A stretch of DNA of 64,000 nucleotides from JAWPMV01 sp038527215 (lineage in GTDB: Bacteria > Bacteroidota > Bacteroidia > J057), in the NCBI GenBank assembly GCA_038527215.1, contig JBCBGC010000003.1, positions 1 to 64,000 of the forward strand. The letters run 5' to 3'. Position numbers and translations under genes: made by a program. The notes beneath the pieces are model-generated. The model saw nothing but the letters and a program-made list of their open reading frames with translations, did not search any database and had not been told where the DNA came from. Of this stretch, positions 1 through 8,488 are shown piece by piece (the first letter of the stretch is position 1; the number at the start of each line of letters is the position of its first letter).

Positions 1-1
1 G

Positions 2-1285
2 TTATTCGTCTCTCAGGGCTTCAATCGGTTTAATGGAGGCTGCTCTGCGGGCTGGCACCCAACCGGCGATGGTTCCGGCCAGAACCAGAAAGGTCATCGC
101 CTGGATCGCAATGCCCAGGTCTACTTCAGGATGATGAAAAATGCCCATTTCTTCCATGTCCACATCTGTCATCATGTCAAACTGCTGCGCAATATCCAGC
201 CATAAGCCAGAATTGTAAAACTCCAACAGCAACATCCCGCCCAACAAGCCACTAAAGCCCGCCAAAACGGTGATGAAAACAGATTCCTGCATGATCAGGC
301 TAATGATAGAGCGCGGAGTAGCCCCCAGGGCTTTTCGAATGCCGATTTCTTTGGTCCGCTCTTTTACCACGATGATCATAATGTTGCTCACCCCAATCAT
401 GCCTGCAATGAGGGTTCCGGAGGCGATGAACCAAACAAAAATGCTGATCCCGAACAGGATGCTTTTGATTTCCTGAAATTCTTCCAATTGGTTGTCCACC
501 CGCATAGCCTTGCGGTCCCTCGGGTCGAAGCGGTGCTTTTGGGACATGTAGGTTCGGATATCCTCCCCTAAGGCGATGGATTCCTCTACACTTAAATCAC
601 CGATGGTCAGCAACATTTGATTGATGCGATTCTTTCCATTAAAGGTTCTTTGGGCCGTGGTAATAGGTAGGTAAATGACCTCCTCTTCCCGTTGGTCTGC
701 CTTAGATTCCTCAAATACGCCCACTACTTTAAAAGCAATGCCATTCACCTCCAGCATATCTCCAATGGGAGATTTGCGATCCCATAAGCCCGTTTTGACC
801 CGGCGGCCAATCACACATACTTTACGGTATTCTGACAGGTCGGTGGGGTTGAGGTAGCGCCCTTCTATAATGGTAGATTTTTCCAGGTGTTTGTGATCTG
901 GGTGGACCGCCCGAATATTGAAGGTGCCGTACTCCGAGCCGCGGTTTATGATGACCTGCCCCGGAATGTAAAAGCGCCCGGTAATAAACTCTACTCCTTC
1001 TATGTTATCCTTAATGTCTCCATAATCATCATTTTCCATCTGAATCCGGCGGCCTTCTTTCAGCCCCTGATACGGAATGGAAGTTTCCCGGGTCCAAATG
1101 CGGATGCTGTTAATCGCGTCCTGGCCAAACTGTAGGGTAATACCATTTTCCAGACCTTTGCCAGAACCTAGCAGCAAAATCAGCATGAAAATCCCCCAAC
1201 CTACACTAAAGCCCGTTAGAAAAGTCCGGAGCTTGTTCTGCCGGATGGTGGTGAATATTTCCTGCCATTTGTCGAGATCAAACAT
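2..1285 (-). CDS. MacB/LolC-type ABC transporter permease (FtsX domain)
   Basis: 427 aa inner-membrane permease. One N-terminal membrane segment (about residues 20-42) is followed by a large MacB_PCD-type periplasmic domain (about 45-280) and three C-terminal membrane segments forming the FtsX domain (about 283-308, 333-358, 393-415). The cytoplasmic loop carries the family motif RTKEIGIRKALGA near residue 311. It starts 3 nt after the stop of the ATPase gene, so the two form an operon and very likely one transporter. The family drives efflux or lipoprotein/peptide release across the envelope in a mechanotransmission mode; the substrate cannot be told from sequence. The gene is complete, its stop lying at the window edge. 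A second permease may follow outside the window. Confidence 0.9.
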   Translation of the reverse strand: MFDLDKWQEIFTTIRQNKLRTFLTGFSVGWGIFMLILLLGSGKGLENGITLQFGQDAINSIRIWTRETSIPYQGLKEGRRIQMENDDYGDIKDNIEGVEFITGRFYIPGQVIINRGSEYGTFNIRAVHPDHKHLEKSTIIEGRYLNPTDLSEYRKVCVIGRRVKTGLWDRKSPIGDMLEVNGIAFKVVGVFEESKADQREEEVIYLPITTAQRTFNGKNRINQMLLTIGDLSVEESIALGEDIRTYMSQKHRFDPRDRKAMRVDNQLEEFQEIKSILFGISIFVWFIASGTLIAGMIGVSNIMIIVVKERTKEIGIRKALGATPRSIISLIMQESVFITVLAGFSGLLGGMLLLEFYNSGLWLDIAQQFDMMTDVDMEEMGIFHHPEVDLGIAIQAMTFLVLAGTIAGWVPARRAASIKPIEALRDE

Positions 1286-1288
1286 AGG

Positions 1289-1984
1289 CTAGTGAGTTGA
1301 AGGGATGAGGGTTTCACCTTTGTCGCTGACAATTTGCCCATCCTTCAGGCGAATGATCCGATCGGTGAGCGCGGCTATTTCATTTTCATGGGTTACGATC
1401 ACCACAGTGATGCCTTCCGCATTGATGCCTTTCAAGACTTTCATGACCTCATCAGAAGTTTGAGAGTCCAGGGCTCCGGTAGGTTCATCGGCGAGGATGA
1501 TGCGGGGATTGGAAATGAGGGCGCGAGCAATGGCTACCCGCTGCTTTTGTCCCCCGGAGAGTTCGTTGGGCATGTGGTCCGCCCAATCCAGCAAGCCTAC
1601 TTTTTCCAGATACTCTTCGGCCATCTGGTTCCGCTTGCGACGGGTTACCTTTTGGTAATAGAGGGGTAGGGCTACATTTTCCAAAGCAGATTTAAAGGAG
1701 ATCAGGTTGAAAGACTGGAAAACAAAGCCAATCATCTGATTGCGGTAAACTGCAGCTTTGGTTTCGCTCAGGTTTTTGATGAGCGTCCCCCCCAGGTGAT
1801 AACTACCGTGGTCGTAATTGTCGAGGATGCCCAGGATATTCAACATGGTAGACTTACCAGAGCCCGAGGAGCCCATGATAGATACCAATTCTCCTTCTTC
1901 TATTTCGAGATCAATCCCTTTCAATACATGGAGGCTATTTTGCCCCATTTGATAGGATTTGTGGATGTTTTGTAGAGAAATCAT
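1289..1984 (-). CDS. ABC transporter ATP-binding protein, MacB/LolD family
   Basis: 231 aa, the usual length for LolD/MacB nucleotide-binding subunits. Walker A GSSGSGKST lies at residues 38-46, the Q-loop in VFQSFNLI near 88, the ABC signature LSGGQ near 142, and Walker B/D-loop ILADEPTGALD near 164-174. It powers the permease encoded immediately downstream (gap 3 nt). The LolD/MacB assignment follows from the short N-terminal region, the signature and the FtsX-type partner. It could serve macrolide-like efflux, lipoprotein release or peptide export; the sequence does not decide between these. Confidence 0.92.
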   Translation of the reverse strand: MISLQNIHKSYQMGQNSLHVLKGIDLEIEEGELVSIMGSSGSGKSTMLNILGILDNYDHGSYHLGGTLIKNLSETKAAVYRNQMIGFVFQSFNLISFKSALENVALPLYYQKVTRRKRNQMAEEYLEKVGLLDWADHMPNELSGGQKQRVAIARALISNPRIILADEPTGALDSQTSDEVMKVLKGINAEGITVVIVTHENEIAALTDRIIRLKDGQIVSDKGETLIPSTH

Positions 1985-2361
1985 GCGTTCAGCGCGGAAT
2001 TGGTCAAGTGTACGGCAAATTCAAGATTTGGGTGTCTATATAATGCGGTGTTTGTCGAAAGAAACGGGTTGTTGGTCGAAAAGGCCATTTAGCCCAGCTT
2101 CCTGACCGTTCAGACGGCCCTGCAACCGTTCAGACGAGGAAGCCGGATTTTTGGTCAAAAGGCCTCATTATGAGGCAGATACAAAAACCCCCTCCCTGCC
2201 ATTCCGGCAAACTATCCGTTCGCGCTGAAAATATTCCGCTGAGGTGCCAATCCTTACCAAACGCCCCGGGGTATCATCCAGGACCCAGACTTATTCCGTT
2301 AATTTGAGTAAACACTTAAGACAAAGATCAACCCGGAAAAACTTTTCTAAACACAAAAACA
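1985..2361. other. Intergenic region with short repeats and a palindrome
   Basis: 377 bases between divergent genes with no convincing ORF. A 12-mer ACCGTTCAGACG occurs at 2105-2116 and again at 2125-2136. It is bracketed by TTGGTCGAAAAGGCC (2072-2086) and TTGGTCAAAAGGCC (2151-2164). A perfect interrupted palindrome GCCTCAT-T-ATGAGGC lies at 2162-2176. The last 70 bases before the ATG at 2362 include TTAATTTG (2297-2304), one base off the Bacteroidota -7 box TAnnTTTG. The repeats could be regulator sites for either divergent gene or a leftover of a dispersed repeat. Confidence 0.5.
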
Positions 2362-3045
2362 ATGGCACGTTTCAAACTTTTCACCCTCGTCTTTCTTGCT
2401 TTAGGCCTGAACCTGAATGTTCTTGCTGAAGGAGAGACTTCTGCCAAGCAAGCGGTTTTGTTCAGTGGCCAAATCAATGGCGCTTCTTATCAACTGACCA
2501 AAGCAGGCATCGCTTTCCAAGCGGGTAGCAATAGCACACTGAGCATGGAATGGCAGGGAGCCAACGAAGAAGTAATGGTTTCTGTCGTAGATCAGGCAGG
2601 CAACTATCAGACTGCTGGCAGCAGCGTACAGCTTCCCGGCATGGTGGAAAAGGTTGTTTACGAGAACCTCTATTTCAATATTGATCTGGTGGTATACATG
2701 CCCCAGACTACTGAAGCCTCTCCTAACAAGCCCGTACTACGCTATGAGTTTGTGGTCTACCCAGGAGGAAATCCTGCAGACATTGACCTGGCCTACATGC
2801 AGTCTCAGGTTCGCATGCTGCCTCAACTGGGGGATGTACAGGTAGAAGCTGCCGCTGGTAGCCTCAAGCTGAGCGCTCCCGTGGCCTGGCAGGAATTGAG
2901 CAGCGGTGGAAAAATGGCCGTAAAAGTGGCTTTCACTTCTGCTGGTCAGTCTCTGGGACTTTCTACCGGAACTTACGACCAGGCTCAGATCATGACGCTC
3001 TCTTACGAGCAGCAGGTTGAGTTCGGCATGGTCAGCCGCAAATAA
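2362..3045 (+). CDS. Secreted protein resembling the DUF7948 N-terminal domain of SBBP-repeat proteins
   Basis: 227 aa. A signal peptide covers residues 1-22, with cleavage likely after LNVLA. The segment ENLYFNIDLVVY (101-112) followed by RYEFVVYPGGNP (127-138) matches the 'NlYpgIDlvfY ... leYdFvvaPGadP' signature that I know from the N-terminal module of long SBBP-repeat/gliding-motility-type exoproteins in Bacteroidota. Here the module stands alone, with no SBBP repeats, PKD domains or T9SS C-terminal signal after it. A strong terminator follows at once. Function unknown; the domain match is from memory of the family and moderate in certainty. Confidence 0.7.
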   Translation: MARFKLFTLVFLALGLNLNVLAEGETSAKQAVLFSGQINGASYQLTKAGIAFQAGSNSTLSMEWQGANEEVMVSVVDQAGNYQTAGSSVQLPGMVEKVVYENLYFNIDLVVYMPQTTEASPNKPVLRYEFVVYPGGNPADIDLAYMQSQVRMLPQLGDVQVEAAAGSLKLSAPVAWQELSSGGKMAVKVAFTSAGQSLGLSTGTYDQAQIMTLSYEQQVEFGMVSRK

Positions 3046-3100
3046 ATTCCTCTCGCGAATACGTGCCAATCATTCGCATAGAATTTGCCAACAACATATC

Positions 3101-3133
3101 GCACCCGGGCTTCGGCTCGGGTGCAATTTTTTT
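3101..3133 (+). terminator. Rho-independent terminator after the secreted protein
   Basis: A 10-bp stem GCACCCGGGC / GCTCGGGTGC (one G-U pair) closes on a TTCG tetraloop at 3111-3114. It is followed by AATTTTTTTATA. It lies 55 nt after the stop at 3045 and is the strongest intrinsic terminator in the window. Confidence 0.85.
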
Positions 3134-3159
3134 ATAGGATATAGTGTAGAAAAAGTGGC

Positions 3160-4368
3160 CTAACAGCTTTTGCGGCGGCGAACCTCCTGGCCAAGCAGGC
3201 TGGTTTCCCGACTGGCCTGACCAGCGACTGAGGTATTCTCCTCCGCTCTGCGGATCAGGTAGGGCAATACCGACTTGACCGGCCCGTAGGGCAGGTATTT
3301 GGCGACATTGTAGCCTGCGTGGGAGAGGTTAAAGGAAATATTGTCAGACATGCCCAGGAGCTGCGCAAACCAAATGTATGGGTGTCCGGGGGCCACCCCT
3401 TTGGCCTGCATCAATTCTGTCAAATAAAGGCTGCTTTGGTCATTATGGGTGCCTGCGCAGATGGCTACATGGTCCAGGTGTTCCATGCACAGTTCGAGGG
3501 CGGCATTATAGTCCTTGTCTGAGGCTGCTTTATTAGGCTGGATGGGATCAGGATAGCCCATTTCCTCGGCTCTCAATCGCTCCTTTTCCAGGTAAGCACC
3601 CCGCACCAGCTTGACCCCCAGGATATAGCCTTTTTCTTTGCTACGCTGAATAAGCCCCTTCAGATATTCCAGGCGGTCCCAGCGGTAATGTTGCACCGTG
3701 GTAAATATCACCGGCTTGGTTTGGTTATAGCGCTCCATCAACCCTTCCGCAATTTCGTCTATCACCTCCTGAATCCAGCTTTCTTCTGCGTCGATAAAAA
3801 TAGGCGTCTGCTCTTCGGCCGCCAGGGCCGCAATTTCTTCAATTCTTTGGATCATGCGGGTAAAAGCCTCCGATTCGGCTTCGGTAAGCTGACGCTTGGC
3901 CTGGATCTTGGCCATGAGGTCAAAGTCTCCCAGGCCGGTCATTTTGCAAGCGCTGAAAGCTACCGCTTCATGTTTCCCGCCATGCCGAATGGTATCCAGG
4001 ATTTCATCCCGGGTCGCATCGAATCCGGCTTCCGTTTTTTCTCCTTCAACCGAATAATCCAGGATGGTCTTTACCCCAAACTCCGCCAGATGTCGCGTAG
4101 TGCGGGCTGTGTCCTTCAGGGATTCGCCACCTACGAATAACTCGAAGATGGTACTTCGCACCACACCTTCCAGGGGCAAGCCCATGTCCAGTCCAAACTG
4201 AAGCATCTTGGGGCCCACCTTGGTGAGGAAGGGCGAATCGATCATTTTAAACAGCCAAAAGGCACGCTTGAGTTGGGCATCACTTTTTGCCCGAAAAGCC
4301 AGGGAGGTATCATTGAGATTGAGGGCCGGAACCGTATCCTGCATATTGTCCAATTTAAACTTTTCCAC
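3160..4368 (-). CDS. Proline dehydrogenase
   Basis: 402 aa monofunctional FAD-dependent proline dehydrogenase, which oxidises L-proline to 1-pyrroline-5-carboxylate and passes electrons to the quinone pool. Family motifs are visible: KLVRGAYLEKER (253-264), AGTHND (305-310), FAQLLGMSD (334-342) and the C-terminal arginine motif YLIRRAEEN (370-378), which binds the proline carboxylate. Length matches the stand-alone enzymes of Bacteroidota rather than PutA fusions. No P5C dehydrogenase gene is adjacent, so the second step must be encoded elsewhere. The start gives an N-terminus of the usual length (MEKFKLDNMQ...). Confidence 0.95.
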   Translation of the reverse strand: MEKFKLDNMQDTVPALNLNDTSLAFRAKSDAQLKRAFWLFKMIDSPFLTKVGPKMLQFGLDMGLPLEGVVRSTIFELFVGGESLKDTARTTRHLAEFGVKTILDYSVEGEKTEAGFDATRDEILDTIRHGGKHEAVAFSACKMTGLGDFDLMAKIQAKRQLTEAESEAFTRMIQRIEEIAALAAEEQTPIFIDAEESWIQEVIDEIAEGLMERYNQTKPVIFTTVQHYRWDRLEYLKGLIQRSKEKGYILGVKLVRGAYLEKERLRAEEMGYPDPIQPNKAASDKDYNAALELCMEHLDHVAICAGTHNDQSSLYLTELMQAKGVAPGHPYIWFAQLLGMSDNISFNLSHAGYNVAKYLPYGPVKSVLPYLIRRAEENTSVAGQASRETSLLGQEVRRRKSC

Positions 4369-4514
4369 ATTACGCCTGCCTTACTTACAGGCTATGTTAA
4401 GTATCCCGAAAGATGCAAAAAAATGAGGTAGGAATGAAGTAGGAAAAATGAGAATATGCAACTGGATAGGTTCATACCCCCTTGCCATCCTGTAGGAATA
4501 TTTACTAAGACCGG

Positions 4515-5120
4515 CTAATAAAGTTTAATCTCACGATCATCTGTATTCTCCAGGGCCTGATTGTTTTCCATCTCCGGGGGATTGAAGGTCAGGGGTTCCG
4601 CCTCCGCGCTGAGATAAAAGTATTCCAGGGTTTTCTTACCAGGGTTATAGTTTACCTGGCCCTGGGATTCTTTGGAGATGATGGTGCCATCCCAAAGCAC
4701 CGTATCTGTGCCGACCGGTAGGTCTCCGAGCATGTCCAGATGGGAACGAGCGTAGTATTTGTGTCGATGCAGGTAGATATGATAAGCCCCGTCCTTTTCT
4801 ACCGAGGTAGGAATGGGGGTTTCCTGATTATCGTCTAGCCAAAAAAAGCGGTCCCGCCGCCAGCCGATATCCAAAGAGGAGGAAGTTTCCAGGTATCCGT
4901 CTTCCCCCACTATAATCTGGAGCACCCCGTCCTTTTCGGGCAACTCAGGCGCGTTGGCAACATTGTACTTGATGATAACCCAACCAGCGTATTCTTTGGG
5001 GATAAAATAGTCTCGATTGGGCTTTTTTTCCAGTAACCAAAAACCCAAGAGAATGATCGCCAGGTTGACAAAGGCAATCACGATGATCTTTTCAATCCGT
5101 TTCAGATTTTTCCAGGCCAT
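4515..5120 (-). CDS. Membrane-anchored hypothetical protein, DUF6843-like
   Basis: 201 aa. One hydrophobic segment at about 12-31 anchors the N-terminus, and the rest is predicted to face the periplasm. The stretch YFIPKEYAGWVIIKYN near residue 37, with a downstream GWRRDRFFW motif, resembles the DUF6843 family ('iPegYtGwV'), whose function is unknown. It lies 29 nt after the stop of the A-type Fe-S carrier gene on the same strand and may be cotranscribed. No catalytic signature is seen. Confidence 0.65.
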   Translation of the reverse strand: MAWKNLKRIEKIIVIAFVNLAIILLGFWLLEKKPNRDYFIPKEYAGWVIIKYNVANAPELPEKDGVLQIIVGEDGYLETSSSLDIGWRRDRFFWLDDNQETPIPTSVEKDGAYHIYLHRHKYYARSHLDMLGDLPVGTDTVLWDGTIISKESQGQVNYNPGKKTLEYFYLSAEAEPLTFNPPEMENNQALENTDDREIKLY

Positions 5121-5149
5121 ATAGGAGTAGGCGGGTCGAAAAGAAGAAT

Positions 5150-5494
5150 TTAGGCGGAGAAAGAGGTGCCGCAGCCACAGGTTTCTGAGGCATTGGGGTT
5201 ATGAAAGATAAAGCCCCGGTCGTTCAGACCCTGCTCATAATCCACTTCCATGCCCGCTACATACAGGGCGTGGCGCTGGTCCATAATAACCTGCACTCCT
5301 CCAATCTCAAATTCGGAATCGAATTCTCCTTTTTCGTCAAAGTCCAGCACGTAGCTCAAGCCAGAGCAACCGCCTCCTTTTACCCCGATACGCAGGGGTT
5401 TTTCTGCGGGGATATTATCTCGCTCTCTGATAGCCTTGATTTCTGCTAGAGCGCGGTCAGTCAGTCCTACGGAAGGGGTGAATACTTCTGCCAT
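5150..5494 (-). CDS. A-type iron-sulfur cluster carrier (IscA/SufA/ErpA family)
   Basis: 114 aa from the chosen ATG. The three cluster-binding cysteines of A-type carriers are Cys43 in GGGCSGLSY and Cys106/Cys108 in the C-terminal CGCG. It accepts or delivers Fe-S clusters during maturation of iron-sulfur proteins in the cytoplasm. An upstream in-frame start at 5530 would add 12 residues. The start at 5494 is preferred because AGAGGAAG lies just upstream of it and the family begins near 'MAEVFTPSVGLTDRA'. No suf/isc genes are adjacent, so IscA, SufA and ErpA cannot be told apart. It diverges from the mutase gene. Confidence 0.92.
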   Translation of the reverse strand: MAEVFTPSVGLTDRALAEIKAIRERDNIPAEKPLRIGVKGGGCSGLSYVLDFDEKGEFDSEFEIGGVQVIMDQRHALYVAGMEVDYEQGLNDRGFIFHNPNASETCGCGTSFSA

Positions 5495-5571
5495 CTTTAC
5501 AACTTCCTCTTGATAATTATTCTTTCTCAAATAGAACGTAAATTTACACAGAACGTTTGAAAAATTCTATC

Positions 5572-7398
5572 ATGCCTCTTTCCCCCTCTGATGACCTGAT
5601 GAAAGCTTTTTCTTCTCTTTCCAAAACGGACTGGGAAACCCGGGTGCGTAAAGACCTCAAAGGCAAGCCCCTCGAAAGCCTCCATTGGCAGGCAGATGAG
5701 CATTTGGTACTCCCTCCTTTTTTTCAAGCGGGAGACCTGGAAGCATGGCAAGATTGGCTGGCACAAGGCCCCGGTGAGGCTCCTTTCTTGCGGGGCAATC
5801 AGCTCCAAACCCAAGCGGGATGGCAACTCATCCAGCAGATTGACCTCAGTCAGCAAGACCTGCCTACCCTGAAGGAGGCCCTGGAGGCAGAAGTGGGCGG
5901 CGTAGAAATCATCCCAGGCCCCTCGCCTAAGGCAAGCCTGGAAGCCACCTTAAAAGCCCTGCCCCTGGACAGGGTCGGCTTGCATATCCGGACGGAGGAA
6001 CCCCCTTTACTGATCATGACAGACCTGGCCCTTGCCTTAGCCGGGCAGGGCGTTCCGGCGAACCAATTAACCGGGGTTTTTTGGTTTGACCCTATCTCCC
6101 GCCGGGCCAGTCAGCGACAGGCCTACAAAGCGGCCGACATCATGGCTTGTGAAGGAGGCATTCAGCAAGCCCAAGACATGCCTCACTTCCGTAGCCTGGG
6201 CTTGGACCTCGGTTGGATAGGACAAAAGGGGGGAGGGCCCATTTTGCAGCTAGCTGCGGCCCTTTCGCTTGTGGTAGACTACCTGGAAGCCTTTGAGCGG
6301 ATAGGGTCTGAGGTGGCGCCAGAGGCCGTCCTGGAGCGGATAGCCTTTCGGTTTCCTACCGGTCAGGCCTTTTTCCCTGAAATGGCCAAATACCGCGCTT
6401 TCCGCGTGCTCTATGCCCACCTCCTGGAGGTGATGGGGTATCAGGAAGCTGCGTTGCAGTCTCCTTTTATCATGGCAGAAGATAATCCCTGGGGCATGAG
6501 CGGATATGACCAGCACAACAACCTGCTTCGTCAAACGACCGCGGCTATATCTGCTATCTGCGGGGGCGTACATGCGCTTAGGCTGTCTGCTTTCGATGAA
6601 GGCTCAGCGCTCAAAAGTGAACATGGAGCCCGCTGGGCGCGCAATATCCAACACCTCCTCAAACATGAGGCTTATTTTGACAAAGTGCAGGACCCGGCCG
6701 GAGGAGCCTACTATGTAGAGCAAATGACCCTGCAAATGGCCGAAGCGACCTGGAAAGTCTTTCAGGAAATAGAGCAAGCGGGGGGCTTCAGCGATTTCTG
6801 CGAAACAGGTGCGATGGAGCAAAAACTGGCGCAGGCCCGGGCCGATCAATGGCGGGCGCTCAGCCGATACAAAAAGAAGCAGGTAGGGATCAACTTTTCT
6901 CCCAATGCAGAAGAATGGCAGGAGGCAGACAAGCTGGCGCAGGCTGCTACCCTCTCCCTGGCTTTACCCTTCACCAGGTTGCGCCAGCAGGCAGATCAAT
7001 ATGCCCATGATACGGGCAACCGGCTAACGGCTTTTCTCTGGGGCCTGGGCGAAGTGAGAATGCGTGCCGCAAGGCTACAATTCAGTCGGGACCTTATGGC
7101 CAGCGCCGGCTTTCAGTTGGCGGAAAACAGCCTGTCGGATAATCCTACGGCTTCTATCCAGGAGGCCCATCAAAGCCAGGCCCAGGTGATCGTCCTCTGT
7201 GGGGACAATGATAGTTATTTTTCGACTGGTCAGGACTTGATTCGAATGATCCGTACAGAAATACCGGATGCTTATATTTTCCTGGCCGGACAGCCGGAAA
7301 ACTGGGGCGAACTAGGGGTGGACAGCAGCCTTGCCGCAGGCATGGATCGAATTGCCTTTCTACAGGAATGGATGGAAAAACTTACGGAATCAGCTTAA
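5572..7398 (+). CDS. mutA: Methylmalonyl-CoA mutase small (beta) subunit
   Basis: 608 aa from the ATG at 5572; a TTG at 5557 would add five residues. The N-terminus (LSKTDWETRVRKDLKGK) and the domain NRLTAFLWGLGEVRMRAARLQF near residue 485 are typical of the small subunit. The C-terminal flavodoxin-like domain lacks the cobalamin-binding DxHxxG motif, as expected for the non-catalytic subunit. The heterodimer interconverts methylmalonyl-CoA and succinyl-CoA in propionate and branched-chain metabolism. The large subunit gene, normally next door, is absent: a convergent lipid kinase follows. The two stop codons share the palindrome TTAA. Confidence 0.9.
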   Translation: MPLSPSDDLMKAFSSLSKTDWETRVRKDLKGKPLESLHWQADEHLVLPPFFQAGDLEAWQDWLAQGPGEAPFLRGNQLQTQAGWQLIQQIDLSQQDLPTLKEALEAEVGGVEIIPGPSPKASLEATLKALPLDRVGLHIRTEEPPLLIMTDLALALAGQGVPANQLTGVFWFDPISRRASQRQAYKAADIMACEGGIQQAQDMPHFRSLGLDLGWIGQKGGGPILQLAAALSLVVDYLEAFERIGSEVAPEAVLERIAFRFPTGQAFFPEMAKYRAFRVLYAHLLEVMGYQEAALQSPFIMAEDNPWGMSGYDQHNNLLRQTTAAISAICGGVHALRLSAFDEGSALKSEHGARWARNIQHLLKHEAYFDKVQDPAGGAYYVEQMTLQMAEATWKVFQEIEQAGGFSDFCETGAMEQKLAQARADQWRALSRYKKKQVGINFSPNAEEWQEADKLAQAATLSLALPFTRLRQQADQYAHDTGNRLTAFLWGLGEVRMRAARLQFSRDLMASAGFQLAENSLSDNPTASIQEAHQSQAQVIVLCGDNDSYFSTGQDLIRMIRTEIPDAYIFLAGQPENWGELGVDSSLAAGMDRIAFLQEWMEKLTESA

Positions 7399-8300
7399 AG
7401 AGATTGGATTTTTTTCTCCGTCAGGGTATTGGGTAACAAGACCTGTAAACTTTTTTCCTGGATCTGGATATGAATTTCCCGCCCGGCTTCTATCGGTTCT
7501 CCGTCAATTTGAGCAGGTCCGGAATCTTTGCGCCAGATCTTGATTTCACGCGCGCGATGCACCTCCACATAGCGGGATTTCTGCATTTTCCCGTTGAATA
7601 ATTTGCCGACGATGCTGCCCACCCTCAGGATGGGAAACTTCCGGACCATGATGATATCCAGGAGGCCATCGGTTAAGCTGGCATGGGGAGAGATTTTGGC
7701 GTTGTACCCCCACTGGGTGCCATTGGCAATGGCAATGCCCATGAGTTTCTCTTTTTTTACCCGTTCCCCATTTATTTCTACCTCATAATCCTCTGGCTCA
7801 TATCCCAACATGCCCTCGGCGGTACTGCGGATATAGGGACCAAAACCTCGGTTTTTGCCTTCCGAAAAAATCCAGGCTACCACCGCATCCAAACCGACTC
7901 CGGCTACATTGAGAAAAGGTTGCCCATTAAAGGTGGCGGTGTCTACCTGAATAGGGGCCGCATTGAGGGTTTGGGAAATAGCTAATTTGGTGCGGATAGA
8001 AAAGCCCAGGTTCCGTGCGTACCCATTCCCGGAGCCTTTGGGGATTACGCCAAAGCAGACGGGTTTATGCATGAGGCGGGTGCCGATAGCATTGACGGTC
8101 CCATCGCCCCCCACTGCATAAATCCGGTGTATTCCGGCAGCTATGGCCTCCTCCAGCCTTTGGTCCAATCTGGAGAAGTCGATCATTTCATACGTTACTG
8201 GTTTCCCTGCTTTCCCATAGATTTCAGAGATCAGTTGCGCTGTTTCTTCAGCATCCTGTTTGCGCCCGGAAGCGGGATTGATCAGAAAAAGCGTTTGCAT
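7395..8300 (-). CDS. Diacylglycerol/lipid kinase family protein (YegS/BmrU type)
   Basis: 301 aa, a typical length. The DAGK catalytic domain shows LINPASGRK at 6-14, the nucleotide-binding GGDGTVN at 64-70 and PKGSGNGYARNLG at 87-99. It likely phosphorylates diacylglycerol or a related lipid at the inner face of the membrane. The ATG at 8300 is chosen over a TTG at 8333 because homologues begin directly at the first beta strand. It converges on the mutase gene with a 4-nt overlap. A second, unrelated lipid kinase (DgkA type) lies at 32.2 kb. Confidence 0.9.
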   Translation of the reverse strand: MQTLFLINPASGRKQDAEETAQLISEIYGKAGKPVTYEMIDFSRLDQRLEEAIAAGIHRIYAVGGDGTVNAIGTRLMHKPVCFGVIPKGSGNGYARNLGFSIRTKLAISQTLNAAPIQVDTATFNGQPFLNVAGVGLDAVVAWIFSEGKNRGFGPYIRSTAEGMLGYEPEDYEVEINGERVKKEKLMGIAIANGTQWGYNAKISPHASLTDGLLDIIMVRKFPILRVGSIVGKLFNGKMQKSRYVEVHRAREIKIWRKDSGPAQIDGEPIEAGREIHIQIQEKSLQVLLPNTLTEKKIQSL

Positions 8301-8432
8301 AGGAAAATGAGTCGATCTGCCAGTTGGGGTCAAGACCAGGTGTCGGTCTTACCTTAGCCCGCACAAAATACAATTCCTCCTGAAAGGATGGTAATGTGAA
8401 GGCAGAATTCGTGTGGGGCATGCAGGCTACCC

Positions 8433-8465
8433 ACAAAAAAAAGAGCCGCCCCTAAGGACGGCTCT
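8433..8465 (-). terminator. Intrinsic terminator of the OmpA/TSP3 gene
   Basis: Read on the minus strand, AGAGCCG ... CGGCTCT forms a 7-bp stem with a short loop followed by eight Ts. It lies 24 nt after the stop of the OmpA gene (8489). The clean terminator fits a highly expressed outer-membrane protein gene. Confidence 0.82.
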
Positions 8466-8488
8466 ATATGTTCAGAAGGAAATAATTC

